Of a stretch of 51,972 bases of DNA, positions 1-8,858 are shown in pieces; position 1 is the first letter of the stretch, and the number at the start of each line of letters is the position of its first letter. Below the pieces are notes generated by a model. That model had not been told where the DNA came from and did not search any database. It saw only the letters and a list, made by a program, of their open reading frames with translations. The stretch is from Verrucomicrobiota bacterium (GTDB taxonomy: Bacteria; Pseudomonadota; Gammaproteobacteria; Nevskiales; Nevskiaceae), in assembly GCA_903970595.1 (NCBI GenBank), contig CAJCJI010000046.1:1-51972 (forward strand), given 5' to 3'. The translations under genes and the position numbers were made by a program.

Positions 1-456
1 AACCCGGCCCACCCCAACTGGGAACACACCACCCACGGCGGCCCCAAGGGCAGGACCTTCTGGGACACCGAAGTCGAACTGGTGCCGGAAGCCATCATGG
101 TCGAAGCCGAGCCGGTCAAATTTCCGCGCGCCCCGGTGAGCAAGAAGCGGGTCTGGTTCGACGCCCGCACCGGCCTGCCCATCGCCATGGTCTCCTACGA
201 CCGCCGCGGCGAGCCCTACCGCTCCTTCGACGGCGCCTATGCCCTGTACGAGTCCAAGGGCGCCTCGTTCATGGACGGCGCCCACCCCTACTGGTCCTGG
301 GGCCATGTGCACTGCTTCGACAGCCAGACCGGCCGCATGACCCGCCTGCAGCAGGTGCGCGGCATCTCCGGCGGGCATCAGACCACGGTCAACGATCCGG
401 GCATGTATGAGCGTTATCTCACCAATGCCGCGCTGATGCGGCTGGGCAGCGCCTGA
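1..456 (+). CDS. DUF1329 family protein, C-terminal part
   Basis: The reading frame is open from the first base, so the 5' end lies outside the window; 151 codons remain. The visible part has the repeated beta-strand pattern of DUF1329 proteins: a KKRVWFDARTGLPI strand where the product is described as interconverting surface features, then a Trp/His-rich turn and a GHQTTVNDP loop near the C-terminus. DUF1329 proteins are periplasmic and LolA/LolB-like in fold, often found beside hydrocarbon, steroid or terpenoid catabolic genes. The exact substrate is unknown. The family call rests on remembered sequence style, not on a search. No downstream co-directional gene follows; the next gene is convergent. 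Confidence 0.7.
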   Translation, partial: NPAHPNWEHTTHGGPKGRTFWDTEVELVPEAIMVEAEPVKFPRAPVSKKRVWFDARTGLPIAMVSYDRRGEPYRSFDGAYALYESKGASFMDGAHPYWSWGHVHCFDSQTGRMTRLQQVRGISGGHQTTVNDPGMYERYLTNAALMRLGSA

Positions 457-470
457 GCGCTCCATATTGT

Positions 471-498
471 CCCCTCTCCCTGCGCAGCGGGGAGAGGG
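471..498. repeat. REP-like hairpin between convergent genes
   Basis: The arms ccctctccc (472-480) and gggagaggg (490-498) pair perfectly around an 8-9 base loop and are followed by the tail ttagggtgaggg. This is the form of a widespread REP-like element of Gamma- and Betaproteobacteria. It lies between the DUF1329 gene and the convergent aldo/keto reductase gene, so it could also act as a bidirectional terminator, although no T-run follows. Confidence 0.65.
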
Positions 499-564
499 TT
501 AGGGTGAGGGGCGCCGGCGAAGACGGCTGACACTATTTGAATCAGGTGCCGCCCTCAGCGACGT

Positions 565-1428
565 TCAGCCCGCGCTGGCCCGCGCCAGCTCCTCGAACTC
601 CCCGTCGGACAGCATCACCCCGGCGGCGGCCACGTTCTCCTCCAGGTGCTTCACGCTGCCGGTGCCCGGAATCGGCAGCATCGCCTTCGAGCGCTTGAGC
701 AGCCAGGCCAGGGCCACTTGGCCGGTGGTGGCGCCGTGCGCCTTGGCGATGCGGTCGGCGAGGCCGCCCGGCTTGGCCAGGCTGCCTGCGGCGAGCGGGA
801 ACCAGGGAATGAAGCCGATGCCCTCAGCGGTGCAGTAATCGAGCACCGCCTCGCTCTTGCGGTTGCCCAGGTTGTAGAGGTTCTGTACCGTGGCCACCGG
901 GAAGAATTTCCGCGCCGCTTTGACCTGCTCCACGTTCACCTCGCTCAGGCCCGCATGCTGGATCAAGCCTTCCTTGAGCAGTTCGGCGATGAGGCCGAAC
1001 TGCTCCTCGCGCGGCACCTTCGGGTCGATACGGTGCAGCTGCCACAAGCCGATGCGCTCCACTTTCAGCCGGCGCAGGCTCATCAGCACGCATTGGCGCA
1101 GATATTCCGGCCGGCCCACCGGCTGCCAGATGTCCGGCCCATGCCGGGTCAGCCCGCCCTTGGTGGCGATCAGCAAGCCCTTGTAGGGGTGCAGCGCCTC
1201 CGCGATCAGGTCCTCGCTGATGGTTGGTCCGTAGCTGTCCGCGGTATCGATGAAATTCACGCCCAGCTCCGGCAGGCGCCGCAGCACCCGGATCGCCTCC
1301 GCGCGGTCGCGCGGCTCGCCCCAGATGCCGGGGCCGGTGATCCGCATGGCGCCGTAGCCCAGCCGGGTGACGGCGAGTTCGCCGAGGATCTTGAACTGTC
1401 CGGAAGCTCCGGCATTCGCTGCGCTCAT
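565..1428 (-). CDS. Aldo/keto reductase
   Basis: A 287-residue NADPH-dependent oxidoreductase with a TIM-barrel fold that reduces aldehydes or ketones. The catalytic tetrad is visible: Asp61 and Tyr66 in IDTADSYG, Lys90 in IATKGG and His132 in LWQLHR. The C-terminal [13 protein letters not shown] segment is the usual cofactor-phosphate binding region. The length is normal for the family. The start is well supported by AGGAGG about 8 bases upstream of the ATG. It is the last gene of the minus-strand string that begins with the AveC-like gene at 7249, lying 70 bases after the NorQ-like gene, so it may be co-transcribed. The substrate cannot be told from the sequence. Confidence 0.9.
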   Translation of the reverse strand: MSAANAGASGQFKILGELAVTRLGYGAMRITGPGIWGEPRDRAEAIRVLRRLPELGVNFIDTADSYGPTISEDLIAEALHPYKGLLIATKGGLTRHGPDIWQPVGRPEYLRQCVLMSLRRLKVERIGLWQLHRIDPKVPREEQFGLIAELLKEGLIQHAGLSEVNVEQVKAARKFFPVATVQNLYNLGNRKSEAVLDYCTAEGIGFIPWFPLAAGSLAKPGGLADRIAKAHGATTGQVALAWLLKRSKAMLPIPGTGSVKHLEENVAAAGVMLSDGEFEELARASAG

Positions 1429-1498
1429 GGGGTGTTCCTCCTGGATCGGAAAGGGGCGGGCCAGAAAGCCGGCGCCGGTTCTGCCGCCATCTTAGCGA

Positions 1499-2323
1499 TT
1501 AATGCGCAGCGGCTTCGCCGCCCAGGTAAACCTCGATCATCTTGATCAGTCCGCCGGCGACCTCGGCATCGTCCGTCAGCGGCCCGGCGATGGCGGTGCG
1601 TGCGGCCTCCGCGGGCGCCAGGCCTTCCAGCATGAGCCGGCCGGCCGCGATCAGCACCCGGGTCGATGCCACTTCCCGCAGGCCCCCCGAACCCAGCCGG
1701 CGGATGGCCTGCCCCAGGCGGACCAGCTTCGCGGCCTGTTCGATGCCGATCCCCGCCTCGCTCGCCACGATCTTCTCCTCGATTTCCGCGGAGGGAAAGC
1801 CGAACTCGATCGCCACCATGCGCTGGCGCGTGGAATCCTTGAGGTCCTTGAGCACGCTCTGATAGCCGGGATTGAAGGACACGACCAGGCAAAAGCCCGG
1901 CGCGGCATCCAGGGTTTCGCCCAGCCGCTCGAGCGGCAGCTGGCGCCGGTGATCCGCCAGCGGGTGGAGCACCACCGTCGTGTCCTGCCTGGCTTCGACC
2001 ACTTCGTCGAGGTAGCAGATCGCGCCCTCGCGTACCGCCCGGGTCAGCGGTCCGTCCACCCACCGGGTTTCGCCGCCATGCAGCAGGAAGCGTCCCACCA
2101 GGTCGGCGGTGGTGAGGTCATCATGGCAGGCCACCGTGATCAGCGGCCGGCCCAGATCGTGTGCCATGGCCTGGACAAACCGGGTCTTGCCGCAACCGGT
2201 CGGCCCCTTGAGCAGGATTGAAAGCCCCTGGCGAAACGCCGCCTTGAACACCTGCTCTTCGTTCGCCACCGCAAGGTAGTAGGGCCGGGCTTCGCGATTC
2301 ATGCTCAAGATGCTTGTATCCAT
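1499..2323 (-). CDS. NorQ/CbbQ/NirQ-type AAA+ ATPase (MoxR group), copy 1
   Basis: A 274-residue AAA+ ATPase. Walker A is GPTGCGKT (40-47), Walker B is ICYLDE (102-107), sensor 1 lies in SFNP (149-152), and arginines in STRQR (about 166-168) suit an arginine finger. The CHDD motif at 67-70 and the DHRRQL segment are typical of CbbQ/NorQ. Such ATPases form hexamers that work with a VWA partner to activate metalloenzymes such as RuBisCO or nitric oxide reductase. Here the partner is the NorD-like gene 9 bases upstream, but no NOR or RuBisCO genes are present. A second start seven codons in (2302) is possible; neither has a strong ribosome site. The paralogue at 18568 has the same length. Confidence 0.9.
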   Translation of the reverse strand: MDTSILSMNREARPYYLAVANEEQVFKAAFRQGLSILLKGPTGCGKTRFVQAMAHDLGRPLITVACHDDLTTADLVGRFLLHGGETRWVDGPLTRAVREGAICYLDEVVEARQDTTVVLHPLADHRRQLPLERLGETLDAAPGFCLVVSFNPGYQSVLKDLKDSTRQRMVAIEFGFPSAEIEEKIVASEAGIGIEQAAKLVRLGQAIRRLGSGGLREVASTRVLIAAGRLMLEGLAPAEAARTAIAGPLTDDAEVAGGLIKMIEVYLGGEAAAH

Positions 2324-2332
2324 CCTGCCGGC

Positions 2333-4006
2333 TCAAGCAGCCCGGCGCCTGACTTCGGCGTTGCGCAGGGCCGAACGGAACAGCGGGCCGACACGCTCGC
2401 CAAGCTGGCTGGCGGCGGCAAAGCTGGCGTGCGCGGCGCTGCCGAAAACTCTCCTCAAGGATACGGCATCGGTGCTTGCGCCGATGCTCAGGCACAGGCA
2501 CCCGACGCCGTCCCGGCGCGCCTCCGCCAGGGCCTGCCGGGCATCGGCCGCGCCATACGCGGGCTCGTAGCCATGGTCGTAGGCCAGGCCGTCGGAAAGC
2601 ACCAGCAGCAGGCGCCTCGAGGTCCCGCCGCGCTCGATCAGCAAGCTGGCGCCATGACGGATGGCCGCGCCCAGCCTCGAATACGCGCCGGGGACCAGGC
2701 TGTGGAGCCCGCGCATGACCCGGCTGTCCAGCCCCTGGTCGAAGCGCTTGACCGGCACCAGGTGCACGGCCGACCGTCCCTGCGAATGGAATGCATATAA
2801 AGCGACACGATCGCCAATGTCGTGCAGCACGGTGCAGAGCCCGGCCGCGGCCTGCCGTTGCTGCGCGTGCACGCTGCCGCCCGCGGGACTGGCCTGGGTG
2901 ACCGATCCCGATACGTCCAGCAGGACCAGCACCGACAGGTCGCGCCGGCGCCGCAGACCCGCGACATAGGTGTTTTCGCCCGGCATGCCGCCGGACCAGC
3001 GCTCCACCTGCGCCTCGATTGCCGCGTCGATGTCGATGTCCTCGCCCCCAGCCTGGCGATGAACGCGGTCCAGGCCCATGCCCAGGCGCGCGAGCGGACG
3101 CCGCAAGCCGTGCCCGTCCAGCCATTCCACCGAGGCGTGCAGTTCCGCCGGCGGTTCGACTTCCTGCACCGTGCACCAGTCGGGCCGGTAGGCCTGCCGA
3201 TGAATGTCCCATTCCGGATAGAGGATTCCACGGCCGACGCCGAATGCACCGGCGATGGTTTCGGCGGCCGTGGTGGAGAGCAGGAAAGACGCGCCGATCC
3301 GGGGCCGCGACCAGTGCGTCGGCGCATCGGCGCCGGGCGCCGCGCCCTGCTTGATCTTGCGCACCGCCTCTAGCGCTTTCTGCAGCCAGCGGCCGAGCCA
3401 TCCGCCGCCGCCGGCCGGGCTGCTGGCAAAGTCCTCGAAGTCCTCTTCTTCTGTTGCATCATCGGCCAGTTCGGCAAGCGGCTTGTCTAGCTGCCGATAG
3501 GGGGCGTGCCGGCCGCCTGAATCGGTCGCTGCGGCACGCGCTAGGGCAGCCAGCAGTTCGCGTACCCGGATCGAACCGAAAAAAGGCGGGGGATCTTCGA
3601 TGGGTTCTTCGCTCAGGGCGACGATCAGCGACGCCGATGGTGATACCGAGCGGGACGCGATGCCGTGATCGATCGTGTCCCGCATCGATGGCGGCAAGAT
3701 GCCTTCCAGCGCCGCCAGTGCGCGATGCCCTTCAACAGCCAGGTAACGCCTGGCCAGTCCCGGCCGCCGCGCCAGCCGGCCTACCAGCTCGCGCTCCAGG
3801 CTGCCGGCTGCGAGCAGAGCGCTCTGCACGCACAGTTCCTTCAGCTGCGTCTGCAGGCTGGCGCCGCCATCGACGAAGATCACCGTTCCGCTGGTCCACG
3901 CCGGTACGGCGGGTTCGGTGTGATCGACGCAGACATCCCGCCGGGATAGCGCCGAGGCCAGCAGGCCCAGCGCAGAGAGCTTGTTGCCGTGCGGGATGGG
4001 ATTCAC
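2333..4006 (-). CDS. NorD/CbbO-like VWA-domain protein, copy 1
   Basis: A 557-residue protein with a variable helical N-terminal half, an acidic linker (about 180-195) and a C-terminal von Willebrand A domain. The metal-ion (MIDAS) motif is D364-x-S366-x-S368 in LLDVSGS, with D472 in LSDGL. The usual MIDAS threonine is replaced by Ser443 in AYSRLGAA. The YPEW motif at 263-266 is shared with the second copy and is characteristic of NorD proteins. The start is GTG with a weak ribosome site, 14 bases after the SDR stop. It probably forms a chaperone complex with the adjacent NorQ-like ATPase. The target enzyme is unknown; the linked AveC-like protein, SDR or P450 are candidates by position only. 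Confidence 0.87.
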   Translation of the reverse strand: MNPIPHGNKLSALGLLASALSRRDVCVDHTEPAVPAWTSGTVIFVDGGASLQTQLKELCVQSALLAAGSLERELVGRLARRPGLARRYLAVEGHRALAALEGILPPSMRDTIDHGIASRSVSPSASLIVALSEEPIEDPPPFFGSIRVRELLAALARAAATDSGGRHAPYRQLDKPLAELADDATEEEDFEDFASSPAGGGGWLGRWLQKALEAVRKIKQGAAPGADAPTHWSRPRIGASFLLSTTAAETIAGAFGVGRGILYPEWDIHRQAYRPDWCTVQEVEPPAELHASVEWLDGHGLRRPLARLGMGLDRVHRQAGGEDIDIDAAIEAQVERWSGGMPGENTYVAGLRRRRDLSVLVLLDVSGSVTQASPAGGSVHAQQRQAAAGLCTVLHDIGDRVALYAFHSQGRSAVHLVPVKRFDQGLDSRVMRGLHSLVPGAYSRLGAAIRHGASLLIERGGTSRRLLLVLSDGLAYDHGYEPAYGAADARQALAEARRDGVGCLCLSIGASTDAVSLRRVFGSAAHASFAAASQLGERVGPLFRSALRNAEVRRRAA

Positions 4007-4020
4007 TGCAAGGCAGCGAG

Positions 4021-6144
4021 CTACAGCTTCTGCAGGTCGTCGACGATGGTCTGCAGCCGCTCGGGCGGCATCTTCGCCTGCGGAAAAGCGGAAATCTGCT
4101 TGAGCGTCAGCCCGCGTCCCATGCGCAGGAGCGGGCCTGCGGACGCCATCTCGGGATAGTGCTTCGCCATGACGGCCGTGGCCTGCGGGTCGTCCAGGAT
4201 GGTGCCCAGCCTGGTTTCGGCGGTGAATCGCGTATGGCCCTCCTTGCCGGGTGCGGCGCCCGTGTTCACGCCGCGCCGCAAGCTGATTTGCATCACCTCG
4301 TCGACGATCGAGGAGGGGACGGTGAAGGGCTGGGTTGCCGACACCTGGCCCAGATTGGCCGCGATATCTTCGGCCGTCGGCACGCTGCCGGGTGGCGCGA
4401 GCCAGCCTTCGCCGAGCCCGGCGAAGACGCGGGCGTAACGTCCCGCTCCCGCCGAATAGTTGTGATGGCTCAATTCACAGGCGCGGCTGGCCAGGAAGAC
4501 GGCCATCGGCACGACCAGCCTGGGGTCGATCAGCTGCAGAAAGGGAATCTGCGCGGCGGCATCGTCACCGCCCACGGTCTCGGTCACCATGCGCGAATAT
4601 CCGAACGGCAGGATGCTGTTCGCCTTGATGCCGCAGGCCTCACCCTCGATGGCGATGACATTCGACAATCCGACGATCCCCGCCTTGGCAGCGGCGTAGT
4701 GCGCTTCCTGCGGTTGACCGAACAGGCCCGCCGACGACGAAGTGAAAACGAACCGGCCGTAGCCCTGCGATTTCATGACGCGAAACGCAGGCTGGCTCAA
4801 GAAGAATGCGCCGTCTAGGTGAACATTCAGCATGCGCCGCCACGCGTCGGCCGTCAGATTTTCAAAGTCGATGGAGCTGAAAATGCCGGCATTGCTGACC
4901 ACGGCGTCGAGGCGGCCAAATGCCTGCAAGGCGGTGCGAACGATGGCCTCTCCGCCCTCGGGGCTGGCCACCGAGTCGTGCGAGGCCACGGCCCTGCCGC
5001 CGCCGCGCCTGATCTCCTCGACAACCTGGTCGGCCACGCTGGTGTCCGCGCCGTCGCCCTGCATGGAGCCGCCAAGATCGTTGACGACGACCGCCGCGCC
5101 GCGCTGTGCAAACTCGAGTGCATACAGCCGGCCAAGGCCGCGGCCGGCGCCGGTGACAATCACCACCTGGTCCGCGAAATCGATCTTCTGCCCAGGCGTG
5201 CGAACTTGAACCGATCGACCGTGATCCGCATCCTGCTTCCGCTGATTCCCGACCGGCGCAGCCACGATGTTCTGCGGCGCTGCGCGCAGCGCGCCGCGGC
5301 GCGGAATGCGCATGGCCATCCGGATGATCTGGTGCACCCAGCGGCCCGGCAGCAGGCGCGCCATCAAGGCGAGCGCCGCCGCGTCGGCACCGACGATGCG
5401 CCGCCTGATCGGGGCCTCGTCGTCCAATGCCGCGGCCAGGGCGCGGGCAAACAGCGCGGGCGGGCTGGCCTTGCTCACCGCCGCTTTGCCGGTGGTGTGA
5501 ATGCCCTGGTACAACACCCCATACGGGCCCTGGTGATTGCCGTAGTCGGGCGTCTGCTCCGTCAGGATGTCGGTGTTGAACGATCCGGTGACCAGGATGG
5601 TGACGCCGAGCCCGAACGGCGCGATTTCCTGCGACAGGGCTTCGGCCCAGCGCTCCAGCGCGCCCTTGGAGGCCGAATAGGCGCTGATTCCCGGCATGCC
5701 GCGGATCGCGCCCGCGCTGGATATCGCGACAATGCGGCCGCGCCCTTTTGCGCGCATCGCCGGCAGCAAGGCCTTGGTCAGCGCGACCGGCCCGAACAGG
5801 TTGGTGGCGAACATTTGCTGCCAGACTTCGCCCGGCATTTCTTCCACGCCGGCAAACGCGGCGATGCCCGCGTTGTGGACGATCACATCGGGGGCACCCA
5901 CGGCGTCCTCGATGGCCCGGGCCGCCGCCGGTATCGAGGCCGCATCGGTCAGGTCGAGCTTGACCCCGACCAGGCGCGGATCGTTCGCGGAGGCTCCGGT
6001 TGCTGCACGCAGGCGCGCGAGGCCTGCGTCAACCGAGCGCATGGCCCCCACCACCCGCCAGCCATCCCGATACAGTTGCACGGCGGACGCCAGGCCCAGC
6101 CCCCGGGACGCGCCGGTGATGACCACGCTGCGCAACTCAGCCAT
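4021..6144 (-). CDS. Tandem short-chain dehydrogenase (two SDR domains fused)
   Basis: A 707-residue protein with two complete SDR domains. Domain 1 (about 1-285) has TGASRGLG at 10-17 and the catalytic pair Tyr156/Lys160 in YSASKG. Domain 2 (about 320-600) has TGAGRGLG at 331-338 and Tyr483/Lys487 in HYAAAK. Domain 2 resembles the 3-hydroxyacyl-CoA dehydrogenase part of multifunctional enzyme 2 (VVVNDLGG, SVADQVVEEIRR). A C-terminal tail of about 100 residues includes ILDDPQATAVMAKHYPEM. The chosen ATG (6144) overlaps the end of the AveC-like gene by 8 bases, suggesting coupling. A longer frame upstream lies wholly within that gene and is not used. Two successive oxidations of a lipid-like or terpenoid substrate are plausible but not shown. 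Confidence 0.85.
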   Translation of the reverse strand: MAELRSVVITGASRGLGLASAVQLYRDGWRVVGAMRSVDAGLARLRAATGASANDPRLVGVKLDLTDAASIPAAARAIEDAVGAPDVIVHNAGIAAFAGVEEMPGEVWQQMFATNLFGPVALTKALLPAMRAKGRGRIVAISSAGAIRGMPGISAYSASKGALERWAEALSQEIAPFGLGVTILVTGSFNTDILTEQTPDYGNHQGPYGVLYQGIHTTGKAAVSKASPPALFARALAAALDDEAPIRRRIVGADAAALALMARLLPGRWVHQIIRMAMRIPRRGALRAAPQNIVAAPVGNQRKQDADHGRSVQVRTPGQKIDFADQVVIVTGAGRGLGRLYALEFAQRGAAVVVNDLGGSMQGDGADTSVADQVVEEIRRGGGRAVASHDSVASPEGGEAIVRTALQAFGRLDAVVSNAGIFSSIDFENLTADAWRRMLNVHLDGAFFLSQPAFRVMKSQGYGRFVFTSSSAGLFGQPQEAHYAAAKAGIVGLSNVIAIEGEACGIKANSILPFGYSRMVTETVGGDDAAAQIPFLQLIDPRLVVPMAVFLASRACELSHHNYSAGAGRYARVFAGLGEGWLAPPGSVPTAEDIAANLGQVSATQPFTVPSSIVDEVMQISLRRGVNTGAAPGKEGHTRFTAETRLGTILDDPQATAVMAKHYPEMASAGPLLRMGRGLTLKQISAFPQAKMPPERLQTIVDDLQKL

Positions 6145-7249
6145 GACCGGCCCCGCAACGTCCAGCCGGCACGGGCGCATTGAGCGCCGGACGCCCGTCC
6201 GCTTGGCCGCTCGCCCAGGTGCTCCACTCCCCCGCGAAGAATGGCCCGACCTGGCCATCCCTTTCGTAATAGCCCTGGGGGTCATACACCTTGGCTTCCG
6301 GATACGGCCAGGGGCAGGCGACGGAAGTCGAGAAATGCCCGGCCTTCATGAGCGCGAAGGCGCCGCCGTACATGAAATAAGCGAGGTTGAGGATCGCGAA
6401 CATCACCAGGAAGGTCGCCAGCGCCGGGCGGGCGCGGAACAGGCGCAGGCGCTGGGCCAGTTTCTCGGCCTGGGACCGGCCGGTATCGTCCCGGTAGCAG
6501 AGGATGCCCGCGGGAATCATCACCAGCGTGACCAGGGAGGATTCCCAGATCAGCGGGAACTGGAAAGGCGTGCCGACAAAGATGGAGCCGAACGGCACGA
6601 CCTGCGAGTAGATGTACAACCCGGTCCAGATCATCGTTACCTCAAGCATGACGTCGATGAGAAACCCGAACAGGAAAATGAGGGCGGCCAGGCTCAGCAG
6701 AGGGTGGCGCCAGACGAACGAGTCCATGGGACGACCCGCCTGCAGGCGGCGCAGGGTCCAATTGGCCGGGAAGAAGGGGCCGAAATAGAAGGTCGCGTAC
6801 CCGATCACCACGAAGGGCTCGACCGTGGGCGAAAGGTTCGCCAGGGGCCAGTCTTCGGGCCAATGCCAAAGGCGGGGATCGTACACGGCGTAGGGCGACC
6901 AGTTCATGATCGGGTCCTGCCAGACGATCGCGGTCGCCGCGATCACCATCAGCACGTAGGGATGGCCGGGCCGGCGCTGCCAGGCCCTCATGCAGGCGAT
7001 GGTCAGGGCCAGCATCATCACCACCGTCATGATCTGGTTGAACTGGAACCAGTGCGTCCAGCCCAGCAGGTACTCCACCGGGCGCGGGGCGCCGCTCACC
7101 GCCGCATTGGCGATGCGCGGAGAGACGGCGCCGGTGCGCGCGAACCACGCAATCACGCCGATCAGCGCAAGACAAATCCAGAACCAGGCCGAGACAAAAG
7201 GCGAACCCTTCTCGGGCGTCACCGTATGGGCTGCATTGTTAGCGGACAT
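6137..7249 (-). CDS. AveC-like (spirocyclase AveC family) membrane protein, copy 1
   Basis: A 370-residue polytopic membrane protein with about seven hydrophobic segments (roughly 21-37, 72-88, 98-110, 145-160, 185-202, 235-251 and 278-297). Two family signatures as I recall them are visible: WQDPIMNW (110-117) and GTPFQFPL (226-233). AveC shapes the spiroketal of avermectin; relatives in actinobacteria and proteobacteria mostly have no known function. AGGGAG about 9 bases before the ATG supports this start, which trims 45 codons from the longest frame. It is the first gene of the minus-strand string and shares the divergent promoter region with the P450. The copy at 20883 has the equivalent motifs at nearly the same spacing. 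Confidence 0.78.
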   Translation of the reverse strand: MSANNAAHTVTPEKGSPFVSAWFWICLALIGVIAWFARTGAVSPRIANAAVSGAPRPVEYLLGWTHWFQFNQIMTVVMMLALTIACMRAWQRRPGHPYVLMVIAATAIVWQDPIMNWSPYAVYDPRLWHWPEDWPLANLSPTVEPFVVIGYATFYFGPFFPANWTLRRLQAGRPMDSFVWRHPLLSLAALIFLFGFLIDVMLEVTMIWTGLYIYSQVVPFGSIFVGTPFQFPLIWESSLVTLVMIPAGILCYRDDTGRSQAEKLAQRLRLFRARPALATFLVMFAILNLAYFMYGGAFALMKAGHFSTSVACPWPYPEAKVYDPQGYYERDGQVGPFFAGEWSTWASGQADGRPALNAPVPAGRCGAGHG

Positions 7250-7432
7250 CGTTGCTCGCTCCCTGGACCGCCAAGAACAGCGGGACTGTGTGAACCGGCA
7301 ACTCACGACAGCGGCAGCGGTAATGCCTGACCGTGTCTCGCGGCCCCGACCGGCTCGCGATTGAATGCGACCGAATCGATTCACTGCGGCTTCTTGCGGT
7401 CTGAACGCCTGGCAATTGCCGCTATGGTCAGA

Positions 7433-7461
7433 ATATTACTTACTAGATAGTTGAAAAGCAA
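7433..7461 (-). promoter_or_regulatory. Candidate sigma70 promoter for the AveC-like string
   Basis: On the minus strand TTGCTT (plus coordinates 7456-7461) is followed after exactly 17 bases by TAATAT (7433-7438). It points towards the AveC-like gene, whose start is about 185 bases downstream. It overlaps the opposite promoter and the inverted repeat, so the two directions probably compete or are co-regulated. Confidence 0.5.
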
Positions 7462-7475
7462 CTTTCTAGTACGTA
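7437..7475. promoter_or_regulatory. Long inverted repeat, probable operator of the divergent promoters
   Basis: The left arm 7437-7453 (tacttactagatagttg) pairs with 7459-7475 with two mismatches over 17 bases, around a 5-base loop (aaaag). The inner 13 bases have one mismatch. The repeat covers the -35 and spacer of both divergent promoters, which is where a repressor would bind. The TetR gene at 15977 is a candidate regulator, because part of the right arm recurs upstream of it. Confidence 0.6.
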
Positions 7476-7479
7476 GAAT
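7451..7479 (+). promoter_or_regulatory. Candidate sigma70 promoter for the P450 string
   Basis: TTGAAA (7451-7456) and TAGAAT (7474-7479) are separated by 17 bases, close to the sigma70 consensus. The P450 start is about 100 bases downstream. The same TTGAAA-17-TAGAAT arrangement precedes the second cluster at 16757. Confidence 0.6.
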
Positions 7480-7581
7480 TCATCGCACGCTCAAAACGGG
7501 CCGGGCTGCGCGGTCGGCGCCAGCGCCGCTGCGGATTTTCCGTTGGACCAGAACGATGATTGCCTGCTCGAGGGGAGATCG

Positions 7582-8832
7582 ATGACCAGTGCCGACATGA
7601 CCAACAAAGTGAAGCGGCCCGCCCACGTGCCGGCTTCCCTGGTCTATGACTTCGACTACAACAGCGATCCGGAGTACTGCAGGGACCCGCATGCCCGCGC
7701 GGCCGACCTGGCCAGGAACGCGCCGCCGATGTTCTGGACGCCCTACAACGGCGGCCACTGGATGTTCCAGTCTTACGAGGCGGTATCCGAAGCGCTGCGC
7801 GACTACGCGGCTTTTTCCAGCGAGCATTTTTCCCCCGAAGCCTTTGCCGCGATGATGGCGGAAATTCCGGAGGAAGAGCGCATCCCCGCGCCGGTGCCCA
7901 TCTGCATCGATCCGCCGCTGCACGCCAAGCTGCGCGGTCCCTTGTATTCGACGTTTTCCCCCAAGTCGGTGCTGGCCAGGGAGAGCGGAATCCGCGCGCT
8001 GGCCGAGCGCCTCATCGACGGCATCGCGGGCAAGGGCCGCTGCGAATTCCAGCATGACGTGTCCGACATCTACCCGGTGGAGATCTTCCTGGGGATGTTC
8101 GGGCTGCCGGTGGAAAAAGAGCGCGAGTACCGGGAAATGGCAAAGAGGCATTTGTCGGTGATCTCGCCGGACCTCGCCGAAAACATGATCATGATGAAGA
8201 ACATCGCCTCGGTCATGCGCGACACCATCGTCGAGCGCCGGGACAACCTCAAGGACGACATCATCAGCCTGCTGTGGTCGCTGGAACTCGAGGGCGAGCC
8301 GATGAACCTCGATCTGATGCTCAGCTACTGCGTCATCCTGTTCATCGCCGGGCTCGACACCGTGGTCAACGCGCTGGGATTCGGTGTGCGCCACCTGGCG
8401 ACCGACCTCGCCCTGCAAAGGGAGCTGCGCGCCAAGCCGCAGCTGATTCCCGACGCCTCGGAAGAACTGCTGCGCCGCTACTCCTTCGTTGCCCCGATCC
8501 GCATCATGAAGAAGGACAGCACATTCCGCGGCGTGCAGCTGCTGCAGGGCGAGCGGGTCATGATGTTCATTCCGAGCGCCAGCGTGGACCCGAAGACCTA
8601 CCGCGATCCGACCGTGTTCGACATGCGGCGCGAGCGGCTCTCGCACATGGCCTTTGGAGCCGGGCCGCACGTCTGTCTGGGTTCCCACCTGGCCCGCCTG
8701 GAACTGAACGTCATGTACCAGACCATCCTGCTCCGGCTGCCTGAGTTTCGCCTGGACCCGGAGCGGCCGCCGCAGTTTCACGGCAGCATCATCGCGGGAC
8801 CGACCAGTATCCACCTGGTCTGGGGCGGGTAG
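7582..8832 (+). CDS. Cytochrome P450
   Basis: A 416-residue soluble bacterial P450 monooxygenase. The heme-binding loop is FGAGPHVCLG with the thiolate Cys365. The I-helix oxygen-activation motif is AGLDT (256-260), and the K-helix ExxR is Glu295/Arg298. No membrane anchor is present, so electrons would come from a ferredoxin or flavodoxin encoded elsewhere. The ATG at 7582 is preceded by GAGGGGAG at good spacing, so 13 upstream codons are dropped. It is the first gene of the plus-strand string with the small protein, TonB receptor and MFS pump. The substrate is not identifiable; the neighbouring SDR, AKR and AveC-like genes suggest tailoring or breakdown of a hydrophobic compound. Confidence 0.93.
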   Translation: MTSADMTNKVKRPAHVPASLVYDFDYNSDPEYCRDPHARAADLARNAPPMFWTPYNGGHWMFQSYEAVSEALRDYAAFSSEHFSPEAFAAMMAEIPEEERIPAPVPICIDPPLHAKLRGPLYSTFSPKSVLARESGIRALAERLIDGIAGKGRCEFQHDVSDIYPVEIFLGMFGLPVEKEREYREMAKRHLSVISPDLAENMIMMKNIASVMRDTIVERRDNLKDDIISLLWSLELEGEPMNLDLMLSYCVILFIAGLDTVVNALGFGVRHLATDLALQRELRAKPQLIPDASEELLRRYSFVAPIRIMKKDSTFRGVQLLQGERVMMFIPSASVDPKTYRDPTVFDMRRERLSHMAFGAGPHVCLGSHLARLELNVMYQTILLRLPEFRLDPERPPQFHGSIIAGPTSIHLVWGG

Positions 8833-8858
8833 CACTCACCAATCGACGGGGGAAGGAC

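Noticed and set aside
3454-6183. Two 454-codon plus frames opposite NorD and SDR
   Set aside because: No domain pattern, and both strands would have to code throughout; the minus-strand genes are clear.
7480-8835. 451-codon minus frame opposite the P450
   Set aside because: The plus strand encodes all P450 motifs; the minus frame is an antisense shadow.
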